Below are positions 24,852-34,220 of a stretch of 64,000 bases of DNA, one piece after another. This DNA comes from Verrucomicrobiota bacterium. Lineage in GTDB: Bacteria > Verrucomicrobiota > Verrucomicrobiia > Opitutales > Opitutaceae. Below the pieces are notes generated by a model. That model did not search any database and was not told the origin of the DNA. It saw only the letters and a list, made by a program, of their open reading frames with translations. A program made the position numbers and the translations under genes. Location of the stretch: positions 186,001 to 250,000 of the forward strand of contig JAEWQP010000022.1 of assembly GCA_023399155.1 (NCBI GenBank), written 5' to 3'. Numbering within the stretch: the stretch's first letter is position 1; the number at the start of each line of letters is the position of its first letter.

Positions 24852-26351
24852 TCAGCGTGGCGTATCCAGCGTCCAAAGACCGAGTTCGCCGGCCTCGCCG
24901 AAGCGACGCACCTCGGACCAGGTTCCAGGCAACCGTTCGGCGAGCCCCGGCTCATCCGCCTCGCGCGCGAGGAGGGCGTACACCGGCCACCGGTTTTCCG
25001 CCGCGAGCGCGGTCAGGTCGGCGAATCGCCGCGCCTTTATCACGTCCGCACGGAGCACGGTGCGCTCCGTGTAGACGTAGAACGATCCCGACGCATAGAG
25101 CGTGAGGATCACCGCATCGGGCGGCAGGTGGGCATCCGTCCAGATGGCCGCATCGCGGAACATCTCAAGCTTGCGACCCACGCCGCCCAGATCTTCGGCG
25201 CGCCAGTGGTGGATGCCCGTGCCGAGGCTCACCAGGATGGCGATCACCGCGGCGGTGCGCCGGGCGAATCTGCGGCGCGAAGCCGCGAGCCTTCCGCAGA
25301 GCGAATCCGCGGCAAGCGCAGCGAGCGCGAGCAACGCGGGAAGGCCGGGCAGCAGGAAGCGCAGGAACCAGCGGATCTCATGGGTGTGCCGGTAGAATGC
25401 GTAGAATCCCGCGAACGCGAAAAACCAAAGCAGAAGCACCGCGACCTCGCGGGCGCGCGACCGCCAGGGCAGCCAGGGCGCAAGCACCAGCGCCAGAGCG
25501 CCCACGGGCAGGAAGGCCGGCAGCCAGACGCCGTACTTGTGGAGCGCCGGCGCCACATGTGCCACGTCGAAAAGCGCCCAGATCGGGCCGTATCCGGTTT
25601 CCATGACACCTCCGTAGAGCGTGTGCTGGTACCAGCCGAGAAACACGGCGCCGGGCAGGCCGCCCAGAAGCGCGCCGGCCAGTAGCCGCGGCCGGCCCAG
25701 GGCGAGCGCGATCGCCGGCAGGGCCAGAAGATTGGTCGGGCGGAGGAGGACGGCGCCGGCCAGGGCGGCACCTGCCGCGACTGACCCTATCCAGTCCTGC
25801 TGACGGCGCGCCCGGAGCGCGAAAGCCACCGCCAGCGCGGTCGTGCACGCCGCTGCGGGATCGCTCAGGGGTTGAAAGCTCGCATGGAGCAGGAGCGGGC
25901 ACACCGCCAGGGCGACCGCGGCAGCGGCGGCCATCGCGCGTCCGGCGCCGCTCTCGCGCGAGGCGAGATAGGTCGCCGCGACCGCGCCGCAGGCGAACAG
26001 CGTCCCGATCAGCACCGGCCCCCAGTGCCAGCCGAACACTCGCGCCGACACGGCGTAGGCGAGCGGCAACCCGACCGGGTAAGTGGGGACGAGGGCGCCC
26101 AGCCGCTCGGAGTGGACCGCTCCCAGCGGCGTGTATTCCCACGCCTCGGCCGGCGGGAAGCCTGGCAGCACCCGCATCTCCGTCGTGAGCTGCCCCTCGC
26201 TCAGGAGCCTGGCGCTGAGCAGATAGCCGGCGGGATCGGCGCCAGCAGCGACCGGGTGAAAATGGCCCCCGACAAGCGCGGCGTAGACCGCCATGCAGGC
26301 CGCGAGGGCGATCGAGCCGGCGAGGGGCGCGCGCGGGAGGAGGTGTCGCAC
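24852..26351 (-). CDS. GT39/ArnT-like polytopic membrane glycosyltransferase
   Basis: 499-residue integral membrane protein with about ten hydrophobic segments. A first periplasmic loop contains DPAGYLLSARLLSEGQL and YPVGLPLAYAVSARVFG, the acidic/aromatic pattern of dolichol-phosphate-mannosyltransferase-like (PMT/GT39) enzymes. These transfer sugars from polyprenyl-phosphate donors outside the membrane. A C-terminal soluble part of about 110 residues follows. Transferase activity is inferred from topology and the loop pattern only. The gene is in a minus-strand run: it starts 12 bp downstream of the GH140-like gene's stop and precedes the DUF6504 gene. Confidence 0.72.
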   Translation of the reverse strand: MRHLLPRAPLAGSIALAACMAVYAALVGGHFHPVAAGADPAGYLLSARLLSEGQLTTEMRVLPGFPPAEAWEYTPLGAVHSERLGALVPTYPVGLPLAYAVSARVFGWHWGPVLIGTLFACGAVAATYLASRESGAGRAMAAAAAVALAVCPLLLHASFQPLSDPAAACTTALAVAFALRARRQQDWIGSVAAGAALAGAVLLRPTNLLALPAIALALGRPRLLAGALLGGLPGAVFLGWYQHTLYGGVMETGYGPIWALFDVAHVAPALHKYGVWLPAFLPVGALALVLAPWLPWRSRAREVAVLLLWFFAFAGFYAFYRHTHEIRWFLRFLLPGLPALLALAALAADSLCGRLAASRRRFARRTAAVIAILVSLGTGIHHWRAEDLGGVGRKLEMFRDAAIWTDAHLPPDAVILTLYASGSFYVYTERTVLRADVIKARRFADLTALAAENRWPVYALLAREADEPGLAERLPGTWSEVRRFGEAGELGLWTLDTPR

Positions 26352-26363
26352 GATTCCGGATAC

Positions 26364-28271
26364 TCAGGGCAGCGCCACGAGCTTGGCCGCCCAGTCGGTG
26401 ACCGGCGAGCCGGCGGCCGCGGGCAACTCGGGCGTGGCGAGCGTGCCGTCCGCTTTCGCGCGCACCGTGGCCGGCTGCAGCCACGCGCCGGTGCGGGGAT
26501 TGAACCAGGTCCAGCGGTAGCGTCCCGAGGCAGCCAGGCCGTGGATGGTCGGGCGCACCGCGCCGTGCTCCAGGTAGACCAGGGCGAGCGTGCGATCGGG
26601 CGTGCGAAGCATGAACGACCAGCCGTCGAGCCCGTCGGCCTTGGCTTCCGAGCTGGAGCGCGGCTTCAGGTCGGCGGACGCGGGCGCGAGGTCGCGGTAG
26701 CGCGCACCCTCGCTCAGGACGAAGTCGCGCAGGTGCTTCATCTGCTCACCGGACTCGAAGCGCAGCGCCTCCCAGATGTAGGGGCGCCAACCCTCCGGCT
26801 CGCCCGTGGTGGTGATGTCATACGCGCCCGTGCCATGGACGTGTCCGGCGAGGCCGCCGGAGAGCACCGAGCCGTACATCTGCGCGCGGGCGAAGTAGAT
26901 GTCGCGGGGGGAGCCCGCCTCCGGCGTCTCGCCGCCCGGACGATTGATCTCGTGGTTCCAGCCCGTGTAATAGGGCTCGAGATTGGCGGCGGGGTAGGGG
27001 GGCGAGAGATGGTAGAGTTCCTCGATCGAGGCGTAGATCGCGTGGTTGCGGGGATTGTTGCCGACCGTGTGCATCGTCAGCCATGGGCAGGCGTCGCCAT
27101 GGCCGAAGCGCTGGTAGGTCGAGCTGTCGATGAGCGTGGTGTAGGGCTGGCCGAAGGGCATTCCGCCGTAGGTGCGCCAGTGATACGTCAACGCCGCGTT
27201 GAAGTCGGCCGCGGGCAGGCTGAGGTTCTCCGGGATCCAGTCGAGGTGGATGCCGCTGAAGATCAGGTTGTAGGCCCCGTAGCGCGCGATCATGTACTGC
27301 ACAAAGCGCGCGTAGGAGGTGTTGAAGTCGAAGTAGCGCGCCCAGGACGGACAGTTGTCGCGCCGCACGGTCTCGAGGAACGGCACGAAGCCCTCGCGCG
27401 CGAGGTGCTGCATCTTGTTGTCCAGGCTTTGGAAATACGCGGGGTTGATCCGGTCGAAGTCGGCCAGTCCGTCGCGATCCTCGAGCACGGCGAAGGGCCG
27501 GTTGCCGCGCTCGTCGTGCATGTCCTTGCCCGTGGTGGTGGCGCCGTCGGCCGTGCTGATCTGCGCGCCCGGCGCCCAGTGGCCGAACTTCTCCCAGGCG
27601 TTGCGCAGGAAGACGCCATCGGCGTTGGCGAAAGTGGCGCCGCGGTGATCGGCCGCCCAGTTCGGGAACGCGGCGATGAAGCTCACGGAGTTGAATCCCT
27701 GGCCCTTGCGCCACGCCACGGCATCCTCGAAGCTGAGGCCCGGGCCGGGCACGGTGCCGGGGGCCGAAGCGACCCCACGGAAAGGCAGCCGCCAGGTCGA
27801 GGCGGCCAGCCAGGTATCCCCGAGCATGAAGAAGGGCGTGCCGTCCGCGTGCTCGAGGGTGTGCCCGTTGGCCGAGGCGCGGATGAAGCCGCGGCGGTTG
27901 ATGTTGTGCTCGAGCTCGGCGGGCGACCACGCCACGGCGCGCAACGCGCCGGTGCCGCCGTTCAGGCCATCGTCGTCGGATTGGTTGGACTTCGCACGCC
28001 AGCGCCACTCGCCCGGGGTGGGCGCGACGAAGCGCACGCGAAAGGTGCGCCCGCCGTCCCAAAAGCCGTAGACGCGCCCGGCAAAGTCGGGACCCTCCAG
28101 CTCGATCCAGCAGTCCACGTCGACGTAGGGATTCGCATAGTCACGCGAGGCCTGGAGCGTGATTTCCTGGGTTTCCCACACGTGGACCTCGCCGCGATCG
28201 AGCCGCGCGAGCAGGGGTGTGGACACGACGATGAGGAGCGCCAGCACGGCGCAGGAGATGGGGCGGATCAT
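26364..28271 (-). CDS. Secreted DUF5060/DUF4038 glycosidase (GH140 apiosidase-like)
   Basis: 635-residue exported protein. Signal peptide MIRPISCAVLALLIVVSTPLLA. An N-terminal beta-sandwich (DUF5060: YANPYVDVDCWIELEGPDF, GRVYGFWDGGRTFRVRF) precedes a DUF4038-type TIM barrel starting FMLGDTWLAAST and continuing through NSVSFIAAFPNW, NLIFSGIHLDWIPENL and PYYTGWNHEINRPG. It ends in a collagen-binding-like beta domain (LALVYLEHGAVRP, GRYRWTWFNPRTG). Related enzymes act on apiose side chains of rhamnogalacturonan II; the exact substrate here is inferred. Divergent from the xylanase gene across 184 bp that may hold both promoters. Confidence 0.83.
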   Translation of the reverse strand: MIRPISCAVLALLIVVSTPLLARLDRGEVHVWETQEITLQASRDYANPYVDVDCWIELEGPDFAGRVYGFWDGGRTFRVRFVAPTPGEWRWRAKSNQSDDDGLNGGTGALRAVAWSPAELEHNINRRGFIRASANGHTLEHADGTPFFMLGDTWLAASTWRLPFRGVASAPGTVPGPGLSFEDAVAWRKGQGFNSVSFIAAFPNWAADHRGATFANADGVFLRNAWEKFGHWAPGAQISTADGATTTGKDMHDERGNRPFAVLEDRDGLADFDRINPAYFQSLDNKMQHLAREGFVPFLETVRRDNCPSWARYFDFNTSYARFVQYMIARYGAYNLIFSGIHLDWIPENLSLPAADFNAALTYHWRTYGGMPFGQPYTTLIDSSTYQRFGHGDACPWLTMHTVGNNPRNHAIYASIEELYHLSPPYPAANLEPYYTGWNHEINRPGGETPEAGSPRDIYFARAQMYGSVLSGGLAGHVHGTGAYDITTTGEPEGWRPYIWEALRFESGEQMKHLRDFVLSEGARYRDLAPASADLKPRSSSEAKADGLDGWSFMLRTPDRTLALVYLEHGAVRPTIHGLAASGRYRWTWFNPRTGAWLQPATVRAKADGTLATPELPAAAGSPVTDWAAKLVALP

Positions 28272-28455
28272 GGCGGGAAAACTTGGCCGGACTGCGAACC
28301 TCGGCAAGGGGCAACACCCCGCCGGCGTCCATCGGCCGGTCGAGTTTCGTCTAACAATGGCGCCGCGAAACCTCCGGCGGCTGGTCCGCGTCACGACGCA
28401 ACACAGGCAGGGTGCATTCATTCAAACCGCACCCAGCCGAAACCTACCTTCCCAC

Positions 28456-29577
28456 ATGATTCGATTCCTGCTCCCCGCCCTCGCCGCCTCGGCCTGCCTC
28501 GCGCAGGCCCAAACGCCGCCCGCACCCGCGACACTCAAGGACGCCTATGCGCCGCACTTCCTCATGGGTGCCGCGCTCCACACGCCGATCATCGTGGAAC
28601 ATGACCACCTGGCGCGTGCGCTGATCGTGCCGCACTTCAACAGCATCACTCCCGCGAACGCGCTGAAATGGGGGCCGTTCAACCCCAAGCCCGGCGTCTA
28701 CGAATTCGGCCCGGTCGACGCGTTCGTCGCCTATGGCGAGGCCCATGGCATGCACCTCGTGGGGCACACGCTCTTCTGGCACCAGCAGACGCCGGCCTGG
28801 GTGTTCCAGGACGACTCGGGCAAGCGCCTCACGCGTGAGGCCCTGCTCGCCCGCATGCGCGAGCGCGTGGACCTGCTGGCCAAGCGCTACGGTGCGCGTA
28901 TCCATCTTTGGGATGTCGTGAACGAGACCTACGAGGACGACGGTTCCCTGCGCAAGAGCCCCTGGACCGAGATCCTGGGCGAGGATTTCGTGCGCGAGGC
29001 GTTCCGGATGTCGGCGGAGGCGTTCCCGGCCGACGTGAAGCTGATCTACAACGACTATTCGATGTTCATGCCGGGCCGCCGCGACGCCGTGGTGCGCATG
29101 GTCAAGGACCTCCAGGCCCGCGGCATTCGCATCGACGGCGTGGGCATGCAGGGTCACTGGTCGGTCGAGGGTCCGACGATCGAGGCGATCGAGGAGGCGA
29201 TCCTCGCCTTTGCGGCGACCGGGGTCCGCCTGCACATCACCGAACTCGATGTCGATGTGCTGCCGCGCAGCAAGGACATGTTCGGGGCCGACCTGAACAA
29301 ACGCGCCAAGCGCACCGCCGAGAACGATCCCTACACCGCCGGCCTGCCGCCGGATATGCAGGAAAAGCTGGCGAAACGCTATGCGGAGATCTTCGCCCTC
29401 CTCGTCAAGCACGCGGACAAGATCGATCGGGTCACGTTCTGGGGCGTGACCGACGGGGACTCGTGGTTGAACAACTTCCCGGTGCGGGGACGCACGAACC
29501 ACCCGCTGTTGTTCGACCGTCAGAACAACCCCAAGCCGGCGCTCGACGCGGCGCTGGGCGCGGCGAAGGCTAAGTAG
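28456..29577 (+). CDS. Secreted endo-1,4-beta-xylanase, GH10
   Basis: 373-residue exported xylanase that cuts the xylan backbone. Signal peptide about 1-18. The single GH10 barrel shows FNSITPANALKWGP, VGHTLFWHQQTPAWV, acid/base Glu157 in LWDVVNETYEDDG, GVGMQGHWS and nucleophile Glu263 in LHITELDVDV. The C-terminal VTFWGVTDGDSWLNNFP is also typical. There is no carbohydrate-binding module. Start ATG at 28456 directly precedes the signal peptide. It is followed by a strong terminator, so it is transcribed separately from the downstream sugar transporter. Confidence 0.97.
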   Translation: MIRFLLPALAASACLAQAQTPPAPATLKDAYAPHFLMGAALHTPIIVEHDHLARALIVPHFNSITPANALKWGPFNPKPGVYEFGPVDAFVAYGEAHGMHLVGHTLFWHQQTPAWVFQDDSGKRLTREALLARMRERVDLLAKRYGARIHLWDVVNETYEDDGSLRKSPWTEILGEDFVREAFRMSAEAFPADVKLIYNDYSMFMPGRRDAVVRMVKDLQARGIRIDGVGMQGHWSVEGPTIEAIEEAILAFAATGVRLHITELDVDVLPRSKDMFGADLNKRAKRTAENDPYTAGLPPDMQEKLAKRYAEIFALLVKHADKIDRVTFWGVTDGDSWLNNFPVRGRTNHPLLFDRQNNPKPALDAALGAAKAK

Positions 29578-29602
29578 CCCCCGATCCGGCATCGGTGCTC
29601 CG

Positions 29603-29632
29603 GGCCGTCCGCTCGCGCGGGCGGCCTTTTTT
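29603..29632 (+). terminator. Rho-independent terminator of the xylanase gene
   Basis: ggccgtccgc (29603-29612) pairs with gcgggcggcc (29617-29626) with one G-T wobble and a tcgc loop, followed immediately by six T's. It lies 26 bp after the xylanase stop codon. Confidence 0.85.
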
Positions 29633-29702
29633 GCGCCCGGGGGCCGGCCCGCTGTGTCCGGGCTTGTTGGTGACACGATCCTTCCCCACGCTGCGGCCCA
29701 CC

Positions 29703-31091
29703 ATGCGGCACCCCCAGGGCATGCGCGACGGATTGTCGGTTCGCGAATACGTCGGCTACGCGCTCGGCGACACGGCCTCGAACCTCTTCTTCAAGACGTT
29801 CGGCTTCTTCCTCACCTACTATTACGTCGATGTCTGGGGCCTGGACGCCGGCGCGGTCGCCTCCATGTTCCTGCTCGTGCGGTTCTGGGATGCGGTCAAC
29901 GACCCGCTCATGGGCATCATCGCCGACCGCACGCGGACGCGCTGGGGCAAGTTCCGCCCCTACCTGCTGTGGTGCGCCATTCCGTATGGATTCTGTGGGT
30001 ACCTGATCTTCGCCAACCCCGACCTCGGTCCGACCGGCCGGCTCCTCTACGCCTACGGCACCTACACCCTCATGCTGATGGCCTACACGGCGATCAACGT
30101 GCCCTACTCGTCGCTCCTGGGCGTGCTCAGCCCGTCCTCGCGGGTGCGCACGGTCGCCTCGAGCTTTCGTTTCGTGGGCGCGTTTGGCGGCGGCCTGCTC
30201 GTCACCCTCGGGGTGCGTCCGCTCGTGCGCATCCTCGGCGGCGACGACGAGGTGCTCGGCTTCCAGTACACGATGGCCATCTTTGCCGTTGTCTCCGTCG
30301 GCATGTTCTGGACGTGCTTTCTGTCGACGCGGGAGCGCGTCACCCCGCCGCCCGGGCAGAGGACCGACCTCAGGCGCGAACTGGGCGAGCTTGTGCGCAA
30401 CCGCCCCTGGTTCACGCTCCTGATCGCGGCGATCTTCTCCACCACGTTCATCTTCATGCGGGACAGCTCGACGCTGTTCTTCTTCAAGTATGTGGTGGGC
30501 GACGACGGCCAGCCCCGGTTTTTCGGGACATTCGACCGCTTCACTGTCTTTGTCGCAACCGGGGCCGCCTGCCAGATGCTCGGCTCCGCCTGCCTCGGCC
30601 TGGTGGCCGGGAAGGCGGACAAGCGCAACCTCGCCGTCGGGTTGTCGGTCGTCACGGGCCTGTGCTATGGCGCGTTCTACTTCCTGCCCCCGGGGGACTT
30701 CGGCCTGATGGTTCTCGTGAACGGGATCGCCGCATTCGCGATGGGACCGACCTCCGCCCTGGTGTGGGCGATGTACGCCGACGTGGCCGACTACGGCGAA
30801 TGGCGGTTTCACCGCCGCTCGACCGGACTGGTCTACTCGGCGTCGCTCTTCGCGCTCAAGACCGGCACGATGTGCGCGGGATGGCTCGTGCCCATGCTCC
30901 TGAAGTGGTTCGATTTCGTGCCCAACGCCGAGCAGACGACCCGGTCGATCCTCGGCATCACGCTGACGTTCTCGCTCGGCCCGTGCCTGTTCGCCCTGCT
31001 GAAGGCCGGCGCCATCTGCCTGTACCCGCTGACCAAGGACAAGGTGGCGGAGATCGAGCATGACCTGGCGGCGCGGCGGACGGCGGGATAG
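29703..31091 (+). CDS. GPH/MFS-type sugar:cation symporter (MelB-like)
   Basis: 462-residue twelve-TM transporter of the glycoside-pentoside-hexuronide family. It begins LSVREYVGYALGDTASNLFF and has the conserved RFWDAVNDPLMGIIADRTRTRWGKFRPYLLW loop between TM2 and TM3. A C-terminal MYADVADYGEWRFHRRSTG motif is also diagnostic of the family. It likely imports xylosides, arabinosides or uronides released by the neighbouring hydrolases, coupled to Na+ or H+. Start ATG at 29703 was chosen; a second Met six codons later is possible. It converges with the topoisomerase A gene. Confidence 0.92.
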   Translation: MRHPQGMRDGLSVREYVGYALGDTASNLFFKTFGFFLTYYYVDVWGLDAGAVASMFLLVRFWDAVNDPLMGIIADRTRTRWGKFRPYLLWCAIPYGFCGYLIFANPDLGPTGRLLYAYGTYTLMLMAYTAINVPYSSLLGVLSPSSRVRTVASSFRFVGAFGGGLLVTLGVRPLVRILGGDDEVLGFQYTMAIFAVVSVGMFWTCFLSTRERVTPPPGQRTDLRRELGELVRNRPWFTLLIAAIFSTTFIFMRDSSTLFFFKYVVGDDGQPRFFGTFDRFTVFVATGAACQMLGSACLGLVAGKADKRNLAVGLSVVTGLCYGAFYFLPPGDFGLMVLVNGIAAFAMGPTSALVWAMYADVADYGEWRFHRRSTGLVYSASLFALKTGTMCAGWLVPMLLKWFDFVPNAEQTTRSILGITLTFSLGPCLFALLKAGAICLYPLTKDKVAEIEHDLAARRTAG

Positions 31092-31156
31092 GGCGCGCTC
31101 TCCGGGCGCGCCGCTCGCGGGCACCTGACGGACGGCGCGCGGTCTGCCGCGATCGA

Positions 31157-31176
31157 GGCGGGCCTGGGAACCCGCC
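31157..31176. terminator. Possible hairpin between convergent genes
   Basis: ggcggg (31157-31162) and cccgcc (31171-31176) form a short GC stem in the 90-bp gap between the sugar transporter and the topoisomerase gene. There is no T-run, so intrinsic termination is doubtful. Confidence 0.25.
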
Positions 31177-31181
31177 CGGCC

Positions 31182-33329
31182 TCAGCGCCGCTTCACGGAC
31201 TTCACCGGGTACTTGGTCACGGTGATGCCCTTGGCGCCGCGCGACGAGACCCCGAGCGAGCCGAGGTCGAACTCGAACTCCTTCACCCGCGCGCTGCACC
31301 GGCCGCTCAGGTCGATCCCGACCTTCTTCGGCATGTCCTTCTCGGTTTTCGCGACGTCGAAGAACACCACCTTCGAGCCGGCGCTCGGCGTGAGTGCATA
31401 GAGTTTCTCGCGTGTCGTGCCGCCGAGCTGGAACTTCTTGGCGAATGCCTTCCCGCTCTCCTTGTCCTGGTAGAGCATCGTGTAGAACGCGGTATCGCCA
31501 TCCTTCGGCAGCAGCGCGATGTGGATGATGTCCCGGCCCATGAAGACCTTGTCGGCCACGCGCGCCACCTTCATCGTGCCGTCGCGCATGAAGCAGAGCA
31601 CGTCGTCGAGGATCGTGCACTCGGTGATGAACTCGTGCTGGCGCCAGTTCAGCCCGATGAAGCCCTCCTCCCGGTTGACGTAGAGGCGCTGGTTCGCGGC
31701 CACGACATCGGCCGCGTTGATCTGCTCGATCTCGTCGTACTGGGTGCGGCGCTTCAGGCCCTTGCCATACTTCTCCTGGAGCTTCTCGAACCAGGCGATG
31801 GCGTAGGCGATGAGATGCTTCAGGTGGTGCTTCACCTGCTTGATGTCGTCCTCGATGCGCTTGATCTGCTCGTCCGCCTTGAAGCGGTTGTAGGCGGAGA
31901 TCCGCTTGATGCGGATCTCCGTCAGGCGCGTGATGTCGTCGTCGGTCACCTCGCGGCGCAGCTGCTTGAGGAACGGCTTCAGCCCCTCGCGGATCTCCTC
32001 CAGCACGCTTTCCCACGTCTTCGATTTTTCGATACGACGATAGATGCGCTCCTCGATGAAGATGCGCTCGAGGCTGTCCCAGTGCCACTGCTGCTCGAGC
32101 TCGCCCAGCTGGATCTCGAGCTCGGACTTCAGGGTCTGCACCGTGTTGTCGACCGAGCGCCGGAGGATCTCCGACACGCCCAGGAAGGTCGGCTTCTCGC
32201 CCTGGATGACGCAGGCGGCCGGCGAGAGCGACGTCTGGCAGGCGGTGAACACGTAAAGCTGCTGCGTGACCTGGTCGGGATCGGAGCCCTGCGGCAGGTG
32301 CACGAGGATCTCGACGTTCTCCGCGGTGTTGTCGTCGATGTGCCGGATCTTGATCTTGCCCTTCGCGTTGGCGGAGAGAATCGACTCGATGAGCGACTCG
32401 GTCGTCGTGCCGAAGGGAAGCTCCGTGATGGCGAGCTGGTACTTGCTGCGCTGCTCGATCCGGGCGCGGATCTTCACCTTCCCGCCGCGCTCGCCGTCGT
32501 TGTATTCGGAAAAGTCCGCGATGCCTCCCGAGGCGAAGTCCGGGAAGATCCGGAAGCGCTTCCCCTGCAGGTGATTCACCGCCGCGCGGCAGAGGTCGTT
32601 GAAATTGTGCGGGAGGATCTTCGTGGCGAGGCCCACGGCGATGCCGTCCGCCCCCTCCAGGAGCGCGATCGGAAACTTCGCCGGCAGCGTGACCGGTTCC
32701 CGGGCCCGGCCGTCGTAGCTCGCCTGCCAGGTCGTGACCTTCGGGCTGAACATCACCTCGCGCGCGAAGGCGGTGAGGCGCGCCTCGATGTAGCGCGGCG
32801 CCGCGGCGTCGTCGCCCGTCAGGGGATTGCCGAAATTGCCCTGCGGTTCGATCAGCCAGCCGCGTTGGGCGATGCCGACGAGCGCTCCGCCGATCGACGC
32901 GTCGCCGTGCGGGTGAAAACGCATCGTGGCGCCCACGATGTTGGCCACCTTGTGGAAGCGACCGTCGTCCATTTCCCAGAGCGTGTGCAGGATGCGCCGC
33001 TGCACCGGCTTGAGCCCGTCGTCGATGTGCGGGACGGCACGATCGAGAATCACGTAGCTGGCGTATTCGAGAAACCAGCCCCGGTAGGCCTTCGCGAGCG
33101 GCGCATCATCCGGGTTGAGCGTGGCCTCGGTGGCGAGCGGCGGCGTGCCGTTGCCATTGCCGACAGCAGACGATCCCGACGGCGGCGCATCTGCGGCCGG
33201 GGACGGCGCCGCTGCGGCCGTGTCGTCCGCCTGCGCGGCGCGCTCGAGCGCACGTTTCGCGGCCTGGCCGGGATTGGGCGGAAGGTCGAACTGTGCCTGG
33301 TGGTCTTCTGGTTTCTTGCGGCGGGCCAT
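31182..33329 (-). CDS. Type IIA DNA topoisomerase, A subunit (ParC/GyrA-like)
   Basis: 715-residue breakage-reunion subunit. The winged-helix/tower region starts AYRGWFLEYASYVILDRAVPHIDDGLKPVQRRIL and contains GDASIGGALVGIAQRG and the catalytic Tyr in AAPRYIEARLT. A long coiled coil follows (about 360-510). The C-terminal region is short and lacks the GyrA-box (QRRGG-K/R-G), so a ParC-like decatenase fits better than gyrase. The first 60 residues are a Pro/Ala-rich low-complexity tail before the conserved domain. Start ATG at 33329 gives MARRKKPEDHQAQFDLP. The probable B-subunit partner is at 1-1167, not adjacent. It sits 130 bp downstream of the export-cluster ATPase on the same strand. Confidence 0.93.
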   Translation of the reverse strand: MARRKKPEDHQAQFDLPPNPGQAAKRALERAAQADDTAAAAPSPAADAPPSGSSAVGNGNGTPPLATEATLNPDDAPLAKAYRGWFLEYASYVILDRAVPHIDDGLKPVQRRILHTLWEMDDGRFHKVANIVGATMRFHPHGDASIGGALVGIAQRGWLIEPQGNFGNPLTGDDAAAPRYIEARLTAFAREVMFSPKVTTWQASYDGRAREPVTLPAKFPIALLEGADGIAVGLATKILPHNFNDLCRAAVNHLQGKRFRIFPDFASGGIADFSEYNDGERGGKVKIRARIEQRSKYQLAITELPFGTTTESLIESILSANAKGKIKIRHIDDNTAENVEILVHLPQGSDPDQVTQQLYVFTACQTSLSPAACVIQGEKPTFLGVSEILRRSVDNTVQTLKSELEIQLGELEQQWHWDSLERIFIEERIYRRIEKSKTWESVLEEIREGLKPFLKQLRREVTDDDITRLTEIRIKRISAYNRFKADEQIKRIEDDIKQVKHHLKHLIAYAIAWFEKLQEKYGKGLKRRTQYDEIEQINAADVVAANQRLYVNREEGFIGLNWRQHEFITECTILDDVLCFMRDGTMKVARVADKVFMGRDIIHIALLPKDGDTAFYTMLYQDKESGKAFAKKFQLGGTTREKLYALTPSAGSKVVFFDVAKTEKDMPKKVGIDLSGRCSARVKEFEFDLGSLGVSSRGAKGITVTKYPVKSVKRR

Positions 33330-33459
33330 GCTTGGGTGCGAAAAGGAACAACGAGCCGCCGAACCTCGGATTTGTCCACGGGGAAATGGCGGCCCGCGGG
33401 GAAACACGGGACACCCTCGAGGGTGGATCACCGAGGGGCGCCCGCGCGGCGCGGCGCGC

Positions 33460-34125
<666 letters not shown>

Positions 34126-34220
34126 GGTGAAAAGAGAGGGGCGGATAAGCCGATTCGTCGGTGCGCGTGTCCGGGCGGCAGGCACTTAGCGCCTATCGCT
34201 CCGGGCCTCTAGCCTGGAAT

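Noticed and set aside
25872..28604. A 910-codon plus-strand frame over the GT39- and GH140-like genes
   Set aside because: Antisense shadow; no domain, and both minus-strand genes show clear family motifs.
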